DNA from: DATKNA01 sp963755755
GTDB lineage: Bacteria > Actinomycetota > Actinomycetes > Actinomycetales > Kineosporiaceae
Assembly (NCBI GenBank): GCA_963755755.1
Contig: CAVWLJ010000007.1
Location: 1-64,000 of the forward strand
Direction: 5' to 3'
Length of the DNA: 64,000 bases
Below are positions 35,000 through 44,200 of the stretch, one piece after another (the first letter of the stretch is position 1; every line of letters begins with the position of its first letter). The notes beneath the pieces were generated by a model. That model was not told where the DNA came from, did no database searches, and saw nothing but the letters and a program-made list of their open reading frames with translations. The position numbers and the translations under genes are program-made.

Positions 35000-37059
35000 G
35001 CGCCCTGCGCATGGGCTTCGGCGAGCTGCGGCGGATCACCGCCGGCCGCCTGCCGAAGATCGCCGTCATCGCCCTCTCGATCATCCCGCTGCTCTACGGC
35101 GGGCTCTACCTCTACGCCAACCACGACCCGTACGGGAACCTCAAGCGCGTGCCCGCGGCGCTCGTCGTCCAGGACCGCGGCGCGACGACCGCGCAGGGCA
35201 CCAGGCTGGACGCCGGTGAGCAGGTGGCGCGCGACCTGGTCGCCTCGAAGTCCTTCGCCTGGGTCCGGACGAGCGAGTCCGACGCGATGGACGGCGTCCG
35301 GGCCGGGCGCTACGACTTCTCCATCACCTTGCCCGCGGACTTCTCCTCGGCGCTCGCGTCGTCCGGGCGCTTCCAGCCCCGGCAGGGCGCACTCATCCTC
35401 ACCACGAACGACGCGAACAACTACCTTGCCCGGACCATCGCCGATCAGGTGACGCTGCAGGTCCGCAACGCGCTGGCCAAGCAGGTCGGCGAGCAGGCCG
35501 CGAACCAGTTCCTCAGCGGGTTCGCGACGATCCACCAGCAGCTGACGCAGGCGGTGTCGGGTGCGTCCCAACTCGTCACCGGCGCGCAGCAGGCGCAGTC
35601 GGCTGCCGGCCAGGTGGCGTCGGGCGCCTCGCAGCTCGCTGCCGGCCAGCGCCGTTTGCTCAATGGCTCCGAGCAGCTCGCGTCGGGCGCCTCGCAGGCC
35701 GCCGCGGGCGCCGCGCAGCTGTCGGCCGGCGCGGGGCAGCTGGCCAACGGGCTGGGCACGCTGCGGGCGTCGACCAGGGCGTTGCCCTCGCAGACGCGGC
35801 AGCTCGCCTCCGGAGCCCGGCAGGTGGCGGCGGGCAACGCCCGGATCGCCGCCGTCGGCGACCGGGTGGCCACCGCGAGCGGGACCCTCACCGGGAACCT
35901 GTCCACCTACCGCGCGCAGCTCGACCAGGCGCTCGCCGCCCAGGGGCTCACGCCCGCCCAGCGCGCCCGGGTGCTCGCGCTCACCGACCAGCTGGGGACG
36001 CCGGTGGTCCGGGCCAACCGGCAGATCCAGAGCGTGACCGGTCAGCTCGACCAGCTGTCCTCCGGATCGTCGCAGGTGGCCGCGGGCGCTGCCCGGCTCG
36101 CGGCGGCGGCTCCGGCGCTGACCAACGGGATCGCCTCCGCGGCGTCCGGGGCCTCGTCGGTCTCGCGCGGGGCCTCGTCCCTGGCGACGGGCACGGCGCA
36201 GCTCTCGTCCGGCGCGAACCGGCTCGTCAATGGTGAGCGGTCCGCGGTGACCGGCACCGACCGGCTCGCGAGCGGGGCGCGGTCGCTCGACAAGGGTTTG
36301 GGCAAGCTCACCTCCGGAGCGACGCAACTGCGCAACGGCCTGCGGGAGGGTCTGGGCCAGGTGCCGAATCCCTCCGCGTCCACCCGCGCGGCCACGGCCC
36401 GGACGATCGCGGACCCCGTCAAGATCGAGAACGTCGCGCAGGTCTCCGCCGGGAACTACGGCGCCGGGCTCGCGCCGTTCTTCGTGTCGCTCGCCGCGTG
36501 GATCGGCGGCTACGTGCTGTTCCTGCTCGTCAGGCCGTTGTCGAACCGCGCGATGGCGGCGAACCAGACCCCGATCCGGGTCTCGCTCGGCGGATGGTTC
36601 GCGCCGGCGGTGCTCGGGGCCGTCCAGGTGCTGTTCCTCGTCGCGCTGCTGGCGTTCGGGCTGCGGATCGTGCCGTCGCACCTGCTGCTGACGCCGCTGT
36701 TCCTCGTGCTCGTCTCGGTGACGTTCGTCGCGATCGTGCAGGCGCTCAACGCGTGGCTCGGGACGGCGGGGCAGTTCCTCGCGCTCGTGCTCATGCTGGT
36801 GCAGCTCGTCAGCGCCGGCGGGACGTTCCCGTGGCAGACGATCCCGACGCCGCTGTGGGGGCTGCATCGCGTGCTGCCGATGAGCTACTCCGTCGACGGG
36901 CTGCGGCACCTGCTGTACGGGGGCGACGTGGCCTCCGTCGGGCGTGATGCGCTCGTGCTCGCGGTGTACCTCGTCGTGGCACTGCTGCTCAGCGCCCTCG
37001 CCGCCCGCCGGCTGCGCGTGTGGAGCGTCAAGCGGATCAAGCCCGAGCTCGTGCTCTGA
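34996..37059 (+). CDS. YhgE/Pip-family ABC-2-type membrane protein
   Basis: 687 aa, GTG start overlapping the ATPase-like stop. One TM helix near the N terminus (IAVIALSIIPLLYGGLYLYANHDPYG, the family signature) is followed by an outer region of about 470 residues. In it short Ala/Gly/Ser units such as ASGASQLAAG, LSAGAGQLANG and LASGARSLDKG recur, as in the apolipophorin-like repeats of YhgE/Pip proteins. Five TM helices at the C terminus (about 490-670) form the ABC-2 region. Related proteins include the phage-infection protein Pip and ESAT-type membrane proteins. Export of an unknown compound is inferred; regulated by the upstream TetR. Confidence 0.88.
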   Translation: MSALRMGFGELRRITAGRLPKIAVIALSIIPLLYGGLYLYANHDPYGNLKRVPAALVVQDRGATTAQGTRLDAGEQVARDLVASKSFAWVRTSESDAMDGVRAGRYDFSITLPADFSSALASSGRFQPRQGALILTTNDANNYLARTIADQVTLQVRNALAKQVGEQAANQFLSGFATIHQQLTQAVSGASQLVTGAQQAQSAAGQVASGASQLAAGQRRLLNGSEQLASGASQAAAGAAQLSAGAGQLANGLGTLRASTRALPSQTRQLASGARQVAAGNARIAAVGDRVATASGTLTGNLSTYRAQLDQALAAQGLTPAQRARVLALTDQLGTPVVRANRQIQSVTGQLDQLSSGSSQVAAGAARLAAAAPALTNGIASAASGASSVSRGASSLATGTAQLSSGANRLVNGERSAVTGTDRLASGARSLDKGLGKLTSGATQLRNGLREGLGQVPNPSASTRAATARTIADPVKIENVAQVSAGNYGAGLAPFFVSLAAWIGGYVLFLLVRPLSNRAMAANQTPIRVSLGGWFAPAVLGAVQVLFLVALLAFGLRIVPSHLLLTPLFLVLVSVTFVAIVQALNAWLGTAGQFLALVLMLVQLVSAGGTFPWQTIPTPLWGLHRVLPMSYSVDGLRHLLYGGDVASVGRDALVLAVYLVVALLLSALAARRLRVWSVKRIKPELVL

Positions 37060-37101
37060 GGCGTCCCGCGTCGTCGACGTCGTCGCGGGCCCTGCGTGGT
37101 T

Positions 37102-37179
37102 CAAGATCATGCTCCAGAGATGGACGCCTCCGGAGATCGACAAGGCTCTTCCGGCGTCCGTTTCTGGAGCATGATCTTG
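37102..37179. terminator. Long palindromic element between convergent genes
   Basis: Arms CAAGATCATGCTCCAGA (37102-37118) and its exact complement (37163-37179), continuing as GGACGCC (37122-37128) and GGCGTCC (37153-37159) after a short mismatch, around a loop of about 24 nt. No T-run. It lies between convergent yhgE and the GT9 gene and could end transcription in both directions. It shares the GATCATGC core with the elements at 9881 and 49105. Confidence 0.7.
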
Positions 37180-37191
37180 GGAGTGGTTCGC

Positions 37192-38346
37192 TCAGTCGGC
37201 GTCGAGCAGGTCGGCGGCGTGCCCGAGCACCTCGTCGACGGTGACGTCGGCGACGAACGACTCGTCGTGCGGGCACCGCTGCGCGCCGAGGGCCGCCTGG
37301 TCGAGCCCGCAGACGGGGCAGCTGTTGCGGAACGAGACGGCGACCCTGTGGCGCGCGCGCAGCAGTGGTCCAGCGTTGATCACGTTGCCGACCCAGTAGA
37401 CGCCGACCGTCGGCGTCCCGAGGGCCGCGCCGAGGTGCCGCGGGCCCGAGTCGTTGGCGACGACGAGCCGAGCGCGGGCAAGGACACCGGCCATGCCCTT
37501 CATGTCGAGCTCACCGACGAGGTCGAGGGCGTCCGACAGGTCGGCGATGCGTGCGGCGGCGCGGGCGTCGTCCTCCCCGTGCCCCACGACGGCGACGCGG
37601 CAGCCGCGGTCGGCGAGAGCGCGCGCGACCTCCGCGTAGGACTCGGCGGGCCAGCGACGCCGGGGGTCCGAGGCGCCGGGGTGCAGGACGACGAGCGGCT
37701 GGGGGCTGATCGGCAGCGCGGCCTCCGCGTGCCGGACGTCGGCGGCCGTCAGCGCCAGCCGCGGCTCGATCGTCACCGGCGGAGCACCGACGAGCGCGAC
37801 GACCTCGAGGAAGCGCAGTACCTCGTGCTGGTAGTAGGCGTAGCGGACCCAGCGGTCCAGCGGCGGCGCATCGGTGTCGCGGGCGCCGACGGTGACGCGT
37901 GCGCCGAGGCGCTGCAGAAACGGGTTGGAGTTGCCGCCGCCGCCGTGGAGCTGGACGGCGAGGTCGTAGTGGCGGGCGCGATGCGTCTCGATGAAGGCGT
38001 CGACGCGGCCCTGGTCGACGGCACCGCCGGCGATCATGTTCGGGTACGGAGGGACGGTGTCCACGTCGTCCCAGGGTCCCGGCCGGCCCTCGAGCAGCTC
38101 TGGATGCCACGGAAGGCCGAGATAGGTGATGCGCGCCTCGGGATACGCCGCGCGCAGGGCCTCCAACGCCGGGATGGCGACCACGAAGTCGCCGATGCCG
38201 TTCGCCCGGAGCACGACGATGCTCCGGACGTCGTCGACGAGGGGCCCGACCGGCCCGAGCGCTCCGAGGCTCAGGGCCGCGGGATCGGCGATGACCTCGG
38301 GCGGCAGCGCCTCCTCGCTGGTCGACTGGGTCATGGGCGCGCTCAC
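37192..38346 (-). CDS. Glycosyltransferase family 9 (ADP-heptosyltransferase-like)
   Basis: 384 aa, ATG start. A GT-B enzyme of the heptosyltransferase family: IVVLRANGIGDFVVAIPALEALRAAYPEARITYLG at the N terminus, QLHGGGGNSNPF, LHPGASDPRRRWPAESYAEVARAL in the nucleotide-binding half and NDSGPRHLGAALGTPTVGVYW near the end, the family's core signature. It should transfer a heptose or related sugar from an ADP-sugar to an envelope glycan. An unusual Cys cluster (CPVCGLDQ, CPHD) in the C-terminal 50 residues may bind zinc. The HldE-like enzyme and GT2 nearby on the other strand fit the same pathway. Confidence 0.9.
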   Translation of the reverse strand: MSAPMTQSTSEEALPPEVIADPAALSLGALGPVGPLVDDVRSIVVLRANGIGDFVVAIPALEALRAAYPEARITYLGLPWHPELLEGRPGPWDDVDTVPPYPNMIAGGAVDQGRVDAFIETHRARHYDLAVQLHGGGGNSNPFLQRLGARVTVGARDTDAPPLDRWVRYAYYQHEVLRFLEVVALVGAPPVTIEPRLALTAADVRHAEAALPISPQPLVVLHPGASDPRRRWPAESYAEVARALADRGCRVAVVGHGEDDARAAARIADLSDALDLVGELDMKGMAGVLARARLVVANDSGPRHLGAALGTPTVGVYWVGNVINAGPLLRARHRVAVSFRNSCPVCGLDQAALGAQRCPHDESFVADVTVDEVLGHAADLLDAD

Positions 38347-38486
38347 GGTCGGTCTCCTTCGATGTCGCGGACGTCGTGGTCACACTTCCCGCGCGAGCAC
38401 CATTCGAAGCCTGTGGACAGGGCATGGCGCGTCTATCTCATGTCCACCTATGCTCGTCGCCCTCTGGTCCGACCGGGGGAGGTCTG

Positions 38487-39045
38487 GTGCACGGGGTGTA
38501 CGGGCGCCGACAGGGCGTGTCCGTGGTCGTCGCGGCGGCGGCGTTCGCGTTGGCGGCGTGCAGCGGTGGGAGCGCGGCGCCGGGCTCATCGACGTCGTCG
38601 TCGAGCACGACGGCAACCGTCCCCGGCCCGAGCACGAGTCTGACGGCGGAGCAACAAGCGGCCGAAGAAGCGAAGGCAGGCGTACGTCGTCGTACGAGCA
38701 GACCGTCGACAGCATTAATCAAGCCGGCGGTCAGGATGCCAAGACATGCGTTCTCGGCAAAAGTGGCCACTGGGCAAGCAGCTGGCCTTCCTGATGCGAG
38801 ATGCGCAGCGCCTCCGAGATAACCGGTGGCGCCAGGTGGCGGATCGCACGAAGTCAAGAGCATCTCGAAGTACGCTCGCGTTCGCACTGTCAGACACATC
38901 TCAGGCCGTCCTGAGCCTGTGCCTCGACGCATCGCAAACCGACGCCGTCGACTCGAGCGGAAGAGAGTATCGCGGAAGCCTGGTACCTTCGCATACTTCA
39001 GCAGATTGTCACTCTGACCAAGCGCGGGGAGAGTTGGCTGGTTAG
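38487..39045 (+). pseudogene. Frameshifted lipoprotein gene
   Basis: From GTG 38487 (behind GGGGGAGG) a lipoprotein signal GVSVVVAAAAFALAACSGG with lipobox LAAC is followed by Ser/Thr-rich spacer and LTAEQQAAEEAKA. The frame then changes near 38680 (SYEQTVDSINQAGGQDA is in another frame) and again further on. TLAFALSDTSQAVLSLCLDASQTDAVDSSG looks like the C-terminal Cys-containing end of small actinobacterial lipoproteins of unknown function. At least two shifts are needed to join the parts. Base use is less GC-rich than around it. Confidence 0.45.
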
Positions 39046-39072
39046 TGAAGAGGACGACAAGCCGGTGAAGTC

Positions 39073-39954
39073 ATGCTGAAGCGCCCCATCGTTGCCTTCG
39101 TCTGTGGCTGCCGCGCTGGCGGCCGTCGGCGTCCAGGGTGCTACACGCTGCAACGCGAGGCAGTTCGCCATGTAGCAGGATCTCACTCAGCTGTGACCGA
39201 GAGGCGTCCACGCCACCAACTCCTGGCGGGGGGAAACCAGGCGGCGACCCTTCCGGGCGAACCTGCAGCACCTCCAAGGGCAAGACGGTTCCGTGTTCGA
39301 CGGCTGATGGTGTCTGGCTCGACGGGCACGAGTGCTACATCAAGCTCGCGTCCGATCAGCCGGCGCCTCCACCCGGCAAGAAGGAGGGAGCCTGGTACCA
39401 GTGCACCTGGCTGCCCGGCACGGTCAGCGGAATCATCGGACGCACTCTGTGGCTCGACCAGCCGCCGGCGCAGATCGATCCCGCCCAACTCGCCCGCGAG
39501 ATCCTCGCCCGTATCCAGTTGGCCCGCGTCGGGATAGGCATCACGCCCGAGCCCGGGCACACCGGCGTCCTCGGGCTGCCCACGTATCTCTGGGTGAACA
39601 ATCCCGGCGCGCACACGCTCGGCCCCATCAGCGACACGGCGACCGAGGGCGGAGTGACCGTCACCCTCACGGCCAAGGTCAGCAGAGTTCTCTGGAACCT
39701 CGGCGACGGCACCAGCCATCACCTGCACCGGCGCCGGCACTCCCTATCGCGACGAGTTCGGCGCGCGGCCCTCCCCGACGTGCGGTCACACCTACGCGCA
39801 TCCGAGCACCGAGCTGGCGGGCGGCGTGTATCACGTCACCGCCACGGCGGTCTGGGACGTCGCCTGGACTGGTGGCGGACAGTCCGGCCAGATCCCCTTC
39901 GACGTCACCTCGGAGACGAGCATCCGGATCGGTGAGGTCCAAGCGCTCACGTAA
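39073..39954 (+). pseudogene. Frameshifted secreted PKD-like protein
   Basis: A signal peptide (MLKRPIVAFV, then VAAALAAVGVQGA after one extra base near 39103) leads to a mature region. That region has GDPSGRTCSTSKGKTVPC, GAWYQCTWLPG, QLAREILARIQL, LWVNNPG and VSRVLWNLGDGTS. Past one extra C near 39717 it continues as ITCTGAGTPYRDEFG, CGHTYAHPS and GVYHVTATAVWDV to a TAA at 39952-39954. GDGT...CGHTY...YHVTATAVW is the PKD-domain-like core of a family of actinobacterial secreted proteins. Function unknown. Its neighbour is a lipoprotein gene, likewise broken. Confidence 0.55.
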
Positions 39955-40100
39955 GCGTCGCCGTCCGTGCGGTGGTTCGTCATTGGTCGCTCGCGGCGGG
40001 TGAAGGTGCGGCGTGTTGCCGAGCAATGACGAACGACGGGGCGGCGACGGCGACGGCCACCGCAGAAAGCCGGCGTCACGATCACGTTGATCGCGTTCGG

Positions 40101-40106
40101 TACGTT
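40101..40106 (+). promoter_or_regulatory. Leaderless -10 element of the MBL-fold gene
   Basis: TACGTT with 7 nt to GTG 40114. It decides the start over TTG 40087. Confidence 0.45.
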
Positions 40107-40113
40107 GACTACC

Positions 40114-40729
40114 GTGACCACCTCGATCCGGACCATCGCCATGGAGCATGAGATCCCGGCCGGTGCGTTCGGTCCTGACCCCGTGACTCTCGACGTCCGT
40201 GCCTACCTGGTGCCCCACGGAGGCGGGGTCGTCCTGGTGGACACCGGCATGGACCCGACGGGTGGGGCCCTGGACGAAGCCTTGGGTCAGCTCGGAGCCG
40301 CCTGGTCCGACGTGTCGCACGTCCTCGTCACGCACGCGCATCCGGACCACGTCGGCGCGCTCGACCACGTCCGCGCAGCGGCTCCCGGTGCGGCCGTGAT
40401 GGCCAGTCCGCTGGACCGCCTCCCGGACGTCGATCCGCTCGCCGACCGGCGACGTCGTCGGGCCGTTGCGCGTCGTCGCCTCACCCGGTCACACCCCGGG
40501 CCACCTCAGCTTCCTCCACGAAGAACAGGGGGCTCTGCTGGTCGGGGACTGCCTGGGAGTCGCGCAAGGTCGCCTCGCCCGCGCGCCCGAGCAGTTCACC
40601 GCCGACCCGGAGACGGCGGAGCGAACCCTTCACAGCCTGGATGCCTTCCGCGGCGCCCGAATGCTGTTCGGGCACGGTCCTGAACTCACCGATCCCTGGC
40701 ATGCACTGGACGCGTTGCTCGACGCCTGA
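40114..40729 (+). CDS. MBL-fold metallohydrolase (one frameshift)
   Basis: About 204 aa after dropping one extra C near 40450. Metallo-beta-lactamase fold: VDTGMDPTGG, metal ligands in VTHAHPDHVGALDH (HxHxDH), VVASPGHTPGHLSFL (His), LLVGDCLG (bridging Asp) and LFGHGPEL (last His). All ligands for a dinuclear zinc site are present, so it should be an active hydrolase such as a glyoxalase II-like or lactonase enzyme. The substrate cannot be told. It lies upstream of the HldE-like gene with 82 nt between. Confidence 0.85.
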
Positions 40730-40811
40730 GGCCGGCAACCGAGCAACGGCGCCGATCAGAAAGTCACAGCCCAGTGCGCATGAGCTGATCGCCGCTGGGA
40801 ACAAGCGGCGC

Positions 40812-42364
40812 GTGCAGAAACTGTCAGTAGCAGTCGGCACACAAAGTCAGCACTCCTCGGAGGGGCTTGCTGCGGTCCTCGAGGCTGCCCAGGCACTGAC
40901 GATCACCGTCGTCGGCGACGTGCTCCTCGACGAGTACCTGCACGGGGGCGCAGCACGGGTCGCACGCGAGGCGCCCGTGCCCGCCGTGAGCGTGACGCAG
41001 ACGGACGGCGTCCCCGGCGGCGCCGGCAACCTCGCGGCCAACCTCGCCGCGCTCGGCGCGCGTGTCCGGCTGGTCGCCGTCGTGGGCGACGACGAAGCGG
41101 GCCGCCGGCTCCGCGAGGCGCTCCAGCGCAGCGGCGTCGACGACAGCGCACCTCGTCACCGAGCCGGGACGCCGCACGATCGTCAAGCGCCGCCTCGTCG
41201 CCGAGGGCCAGCTCATCGCCCGGTTCGACGAGGGCGACCGGACGCCGCCGAGCGCGGAGGCCGCGGCCGAGGTCGCGCGCACCGCTGCCCGGCTCCTGCG
41301 CTCGACCGACGCCGCCGTCGTCTCCGACTACGGCTACGGAGTCGTCGGCGACGTCGTCGTCCGTGCACTCATCGCGCAGCGCCGGCGCACCGCGCGGCGT
41401 GCTCGTCGTCGACGCGCACGACCCGGCGGCCTTCGCCGCGCTCCGGCCCACGGCCGTGACGCCCAGCTTCGGCGAGGTCGCGCCGCTGCTGCCCGCCGCT
41501 GCGCGGGAGACCAGCGGCACCACCCGCGCGGACGCCGTCCGCGACGCGTGCGACGCCCTGCACGAGGCGACCGGCGCCGACATCGTCGCCGTCACCCTCG
41601 ACCGCGACGGCACCGTCGTCTGCGAGCGGGACCGGCCGCCCTACCGCACCTGGACCCGGCCCGCCCCGCACAGCCGGGCTTGCGGCGCGGGCGACTCCTA
41701 CACCGCCGGCTTCAGCCTCGCGCTGGCCGCGGGCGCCTCGACGACGGAGGCGGCCGAGATCGCCCAGGCCGCGGCCGCCGTGGTCACCGGCCGCGAGGGC
41801 ACCGCGACCTGCTCGGCCGACGACCTGCGCGAGCACCTCTCCGCGACCACCACCTCGCTGATGACCGCCGACAAGCTCGCCGAACGCGTCGCGTTCCACA
41901 AGCGCCAGGGACGCCGGATCGTCTTCACCAACGGCTGCTTCGACCTGCTCCACCGCGGTCACGTCGACCTGCTCAACCGAGCCAAGGCGCTCGGTGACGT
42001 CCTCGTCGTCGGGCTCAACACCGATGCCGGCGTCCGCTCCTTGAAGGGCCCCGACCGCCCTGTCACGACTCTGGAGGACCGCGCCCGCGTGCTCGCGGCA
42101 CTGAGCTGCGTCGACCACCTCGTCGCGTTCGACGAGCCCACGGCGGAGCACCTGGTCGACCTGCTCCGCCCGGACGTCTACGTCAAGGGGGGCGGCCGCG
42201 TGCACGAACCCGTGCCCGAGGCACCGGTCGTCGAGGCGTACGGCGGGCAGGTCCGGATCCTCCCCCACGCCGAGGACCGCTCCACGACCGCGATCGTCGA
42301 GCGCATCCGCTCGCACGCCCCCACGATGTCGGGCGTGGACACCGCCGACGCCGTGACCGCATGA
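40812..42364 (+). CDS. hldE: HldE-like bifunctional sugar kinase/nucleotidylyltransferase (two frameshifts)
   Basis: About 516 aa after removing one extra A near 41147 and one near 41395. The ribokinase-type half has TVVGDVLLDEYLHGGAARVAREAPVP, GGAGNLAANLAALGARV and CGAGDSYTAGFSLAL (catalytic Asp). The C-terminal half (from about 350) has VFTNGCFDLLHRGHVDLLNRAKALGD, the HxGH nucleotidylyltransferase motif, and DVYVKGG. In LPS bacteria HldE phosphorylates heptose-7-phosphate at C1 and then adenylylates it. Here, with GT9 and GT2 enzymes nearby, it probably makes an ADP-heptose-like donor for an envelope glycan. The start GTG 40812 is tentative. Its stop overlaps the GT2 start. Confidence 0.88.
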
Positions 42365-43210
42365 CCATGCCGCGCCACATCGCCACGGACGAGCCGCTCC
42401 TCGACGTCCTGATCCCCACGTGCGATCGGCCCGAGGCGCTCGCCGTCACGTTGACCAGCCTGAGCGCGCAGACGCTGGCCAGGTTCCGCGTCGTCGTCTC
42501 CGACCAGTCCGAGCGTGCCGACCTCCCGGACGGCGCGATCGGCGCGCCCGAGGTCCTGACGCCGCTGCGCCTGCTGCGAGCGCGCGGCCGCGAGGTCGAG
42601 ACGCACCGGCACCTGCCCCGGCGGGGGCTCGCGGAGCAGCGCCAGTTCCTCCTCGACCACGCGCACGCCCGGTACGCCCTGTTCCTCGACGACGACGTCC
42701 TCTGCGAGCCCGACCTGCTCGAACGCCTGCTCGGCGTGCTGCTCGAGCAGGGTTGCGGCTTCGTCGGCATGCCTCTCGTCGGGCTGAGCCACCTCGACGA
42801 CGTCCGTCCGCACCAGCAGGTCGATCGAGCCGTGGGAGGGCCCGGTCGAGCCCGAGCGGATCACCCCCGGCGACGCACGGTGGGACCGGCATCACCTGCA
42901 CAGCGCCGCCAATGCCTGGCACGTGCAGCAGCAGTTGGGCGTCAAGGCCAGCTCGCCGCTGCTGTACAAGGTCGCGTGGATCGGCGGCTGCGTGATGTAC
43001 GACGTCGCCAAGCTGCGCGCCGTCGGCGGTTTCGAGTTCTGGCGCGACCTGCCGCCCGAGCACTGCGGCGAGGACGTCCTTGCCCAGCTGCGCGTCATGG
43101 CGGAGTACGGCGGCTGTGGCGTGCTGCCGACCGGCGCGTTCCACCAGCAGCTGCCGACGACCGTGCTCGACCGCACGCACGACGCGCCCTACCTGCTGCC
43201 GGTGCCGTGA
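42361..43210 (+). CDS. Glycosyltransferase family 2 (one frameshift)
   Basis: About 282 aa after dropping one extra base near 42835. ATG at 42361 overlaps the HldE stop (ATGA). GT-A fold: LDVLIPTCDRPEALAVTLTSLSAQ at the N terminus, ARYALFLDDDVLCEPDLLERL with the metal-binding DxD, then past the break WEGPVEPERITPGD, WIGGCVMYDVAKLRAVGGFEFW and EHCGEDVLAQLRVM, with the ED of the catalytic base region. It transfers a sugar from a nucleotide donor. Coupled in sequence with HldE and the flavoprotein. Confidence 0.85.
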
Positions 43211-44187
43211 CCGCCGTCCCGATCGAGCGGGAGGTCGACGTCGTCGTCGTCGGCGGAGGGCCGTCCGGGCTGGCCGCCGCGTCGTGGCTCGCCCGCTACC
43301 GCCGCCGTGTCCTGGTCGTCGACTCGGGCGAGCACCGCGCCGACCAGGTCGAGCACTCGCACGGCTACCTGGGCCGCGACCCCCAGACCCCGCGCGAGCT
43401 CCTTGCCCGGGGCCGGCAGGAGGTCCTTGCGTACCCCACGGCCGCGATCATCCCGGACGTCGTGGAGTCGGCCGAGCGAACGCCGCGGGGCTTCGCGGTA
43501 CGGCTCCGGGACGGGGGCCTCGTCCTCACGCACAGGCTCGTCCTCGCCTGCGGCGTCCGCGACGCGAAGCCCGATGTCCCCGGCCTCGAGGAGCACTACG
43601 GCGCGTCGGTGTTCCACTGCCCCGCCTGCGACGGGTACGAGGCGCGCGACCGGGACGTCGTCGCGCTCGGCTGGAGCGAGAACCTCGTCGGCTTCGCCGC
43701 CACTCTGCTGGGCTGGGCAAGGTCGGTGACCGTCGTGACGGCGGGCGAGCGCTTCCGCGGCGACGAGACGTGCCGGACGCTGCTCGACCGGCACGGCGTC
43801 GAGGTGATCGAGGAACGCGTCGTCGAGCTCGTCGGGCAGCGCGGCGAGCTGCGTGCCGCCAGGCTCGCGTCCGGCCGGGTCCTGCCGTGCTCGCTGGCGT
43901 TCTTCTCGGTTGCCCACCGGCCCCGGACCGACCTTGCCCAGCAGCTCGGCTGCGCCATCGACGACGAGGGCTACGTCGAGGTCAACGACTGCGGGATGAC
44001 GACGATCGACGGCGTCTACGCGGCCGGCGATCTCGTGCCCGGCCTGCAGCTGACGTCGATCGCCGTCGCGAAGGGCGTCGTCGCCGGCGTGGGATGCGCC
44101 CAGTCGTTCGTCGGGCAGCCCACCGCCGCTCTCGCCCCGGACGCCGCGCCCGACCTCGCCACCGAGAGGCGACAGCTCACCGGCTGA
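43207..44187 (+). CDS. Thioredoxin-reductase-like FAD/NAD(P) oxidoreductase
   Basis: 326 aa, GTG start overlapping the GT2 stop (GTGA). It has VVVVGGGPSGLAAASWLARY (FAD), FHCPACDGYEARD with the CxxC redox pair, ALGWSENLVGFAATLL in place of the NADPH Rossmann GxGxxA, and GVYAAGDLVPGLQLTSIAVAKG (FAD). The weak NADPH motif and CPAC instead of CATC distinguish it from housekeeping TrxB; related proteins act as thiol-disulfide or dithiol oxidases in secondary metabolism. Its role in the glycan operon is unclear. Confidence 0.85.
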   Translation: MTAVPIEREVDVVVVGGGPSGLAAASWLARYRRRVLVVDSGEHRADQVEHSHGYLGRDPQTPRELLARGRQEVLAYPTAAIIPDVVESAERTPRGFAVRLRDGGLVLTHRLVLACGVRDAKPDVPGLEEHYGASVFHCPACDGYEARDRDVVALGWSENLVGFAATLLGWARSVTVVTAGERFRGDETCRTLLDRHGVEVIEERVVELVGQRGELRAARLASGRVLPCSLAFFSVAHRPRTDLAQQLGCAIDDEGYVEVNDCGMTTIDGVYAAGDLVPGLQLTSIAVAKGVVAGVGCAQSFVGQPTAALAPDAAPDLATERRQLTG

Positions 44188-44200
44188 GCGCCGGTCCCGG

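Noticed and set aside
38440..40000. Prophage or genomic island border
   Set aside because: Composition dips, but no integrase, att-like repeat or phage gene was seen.
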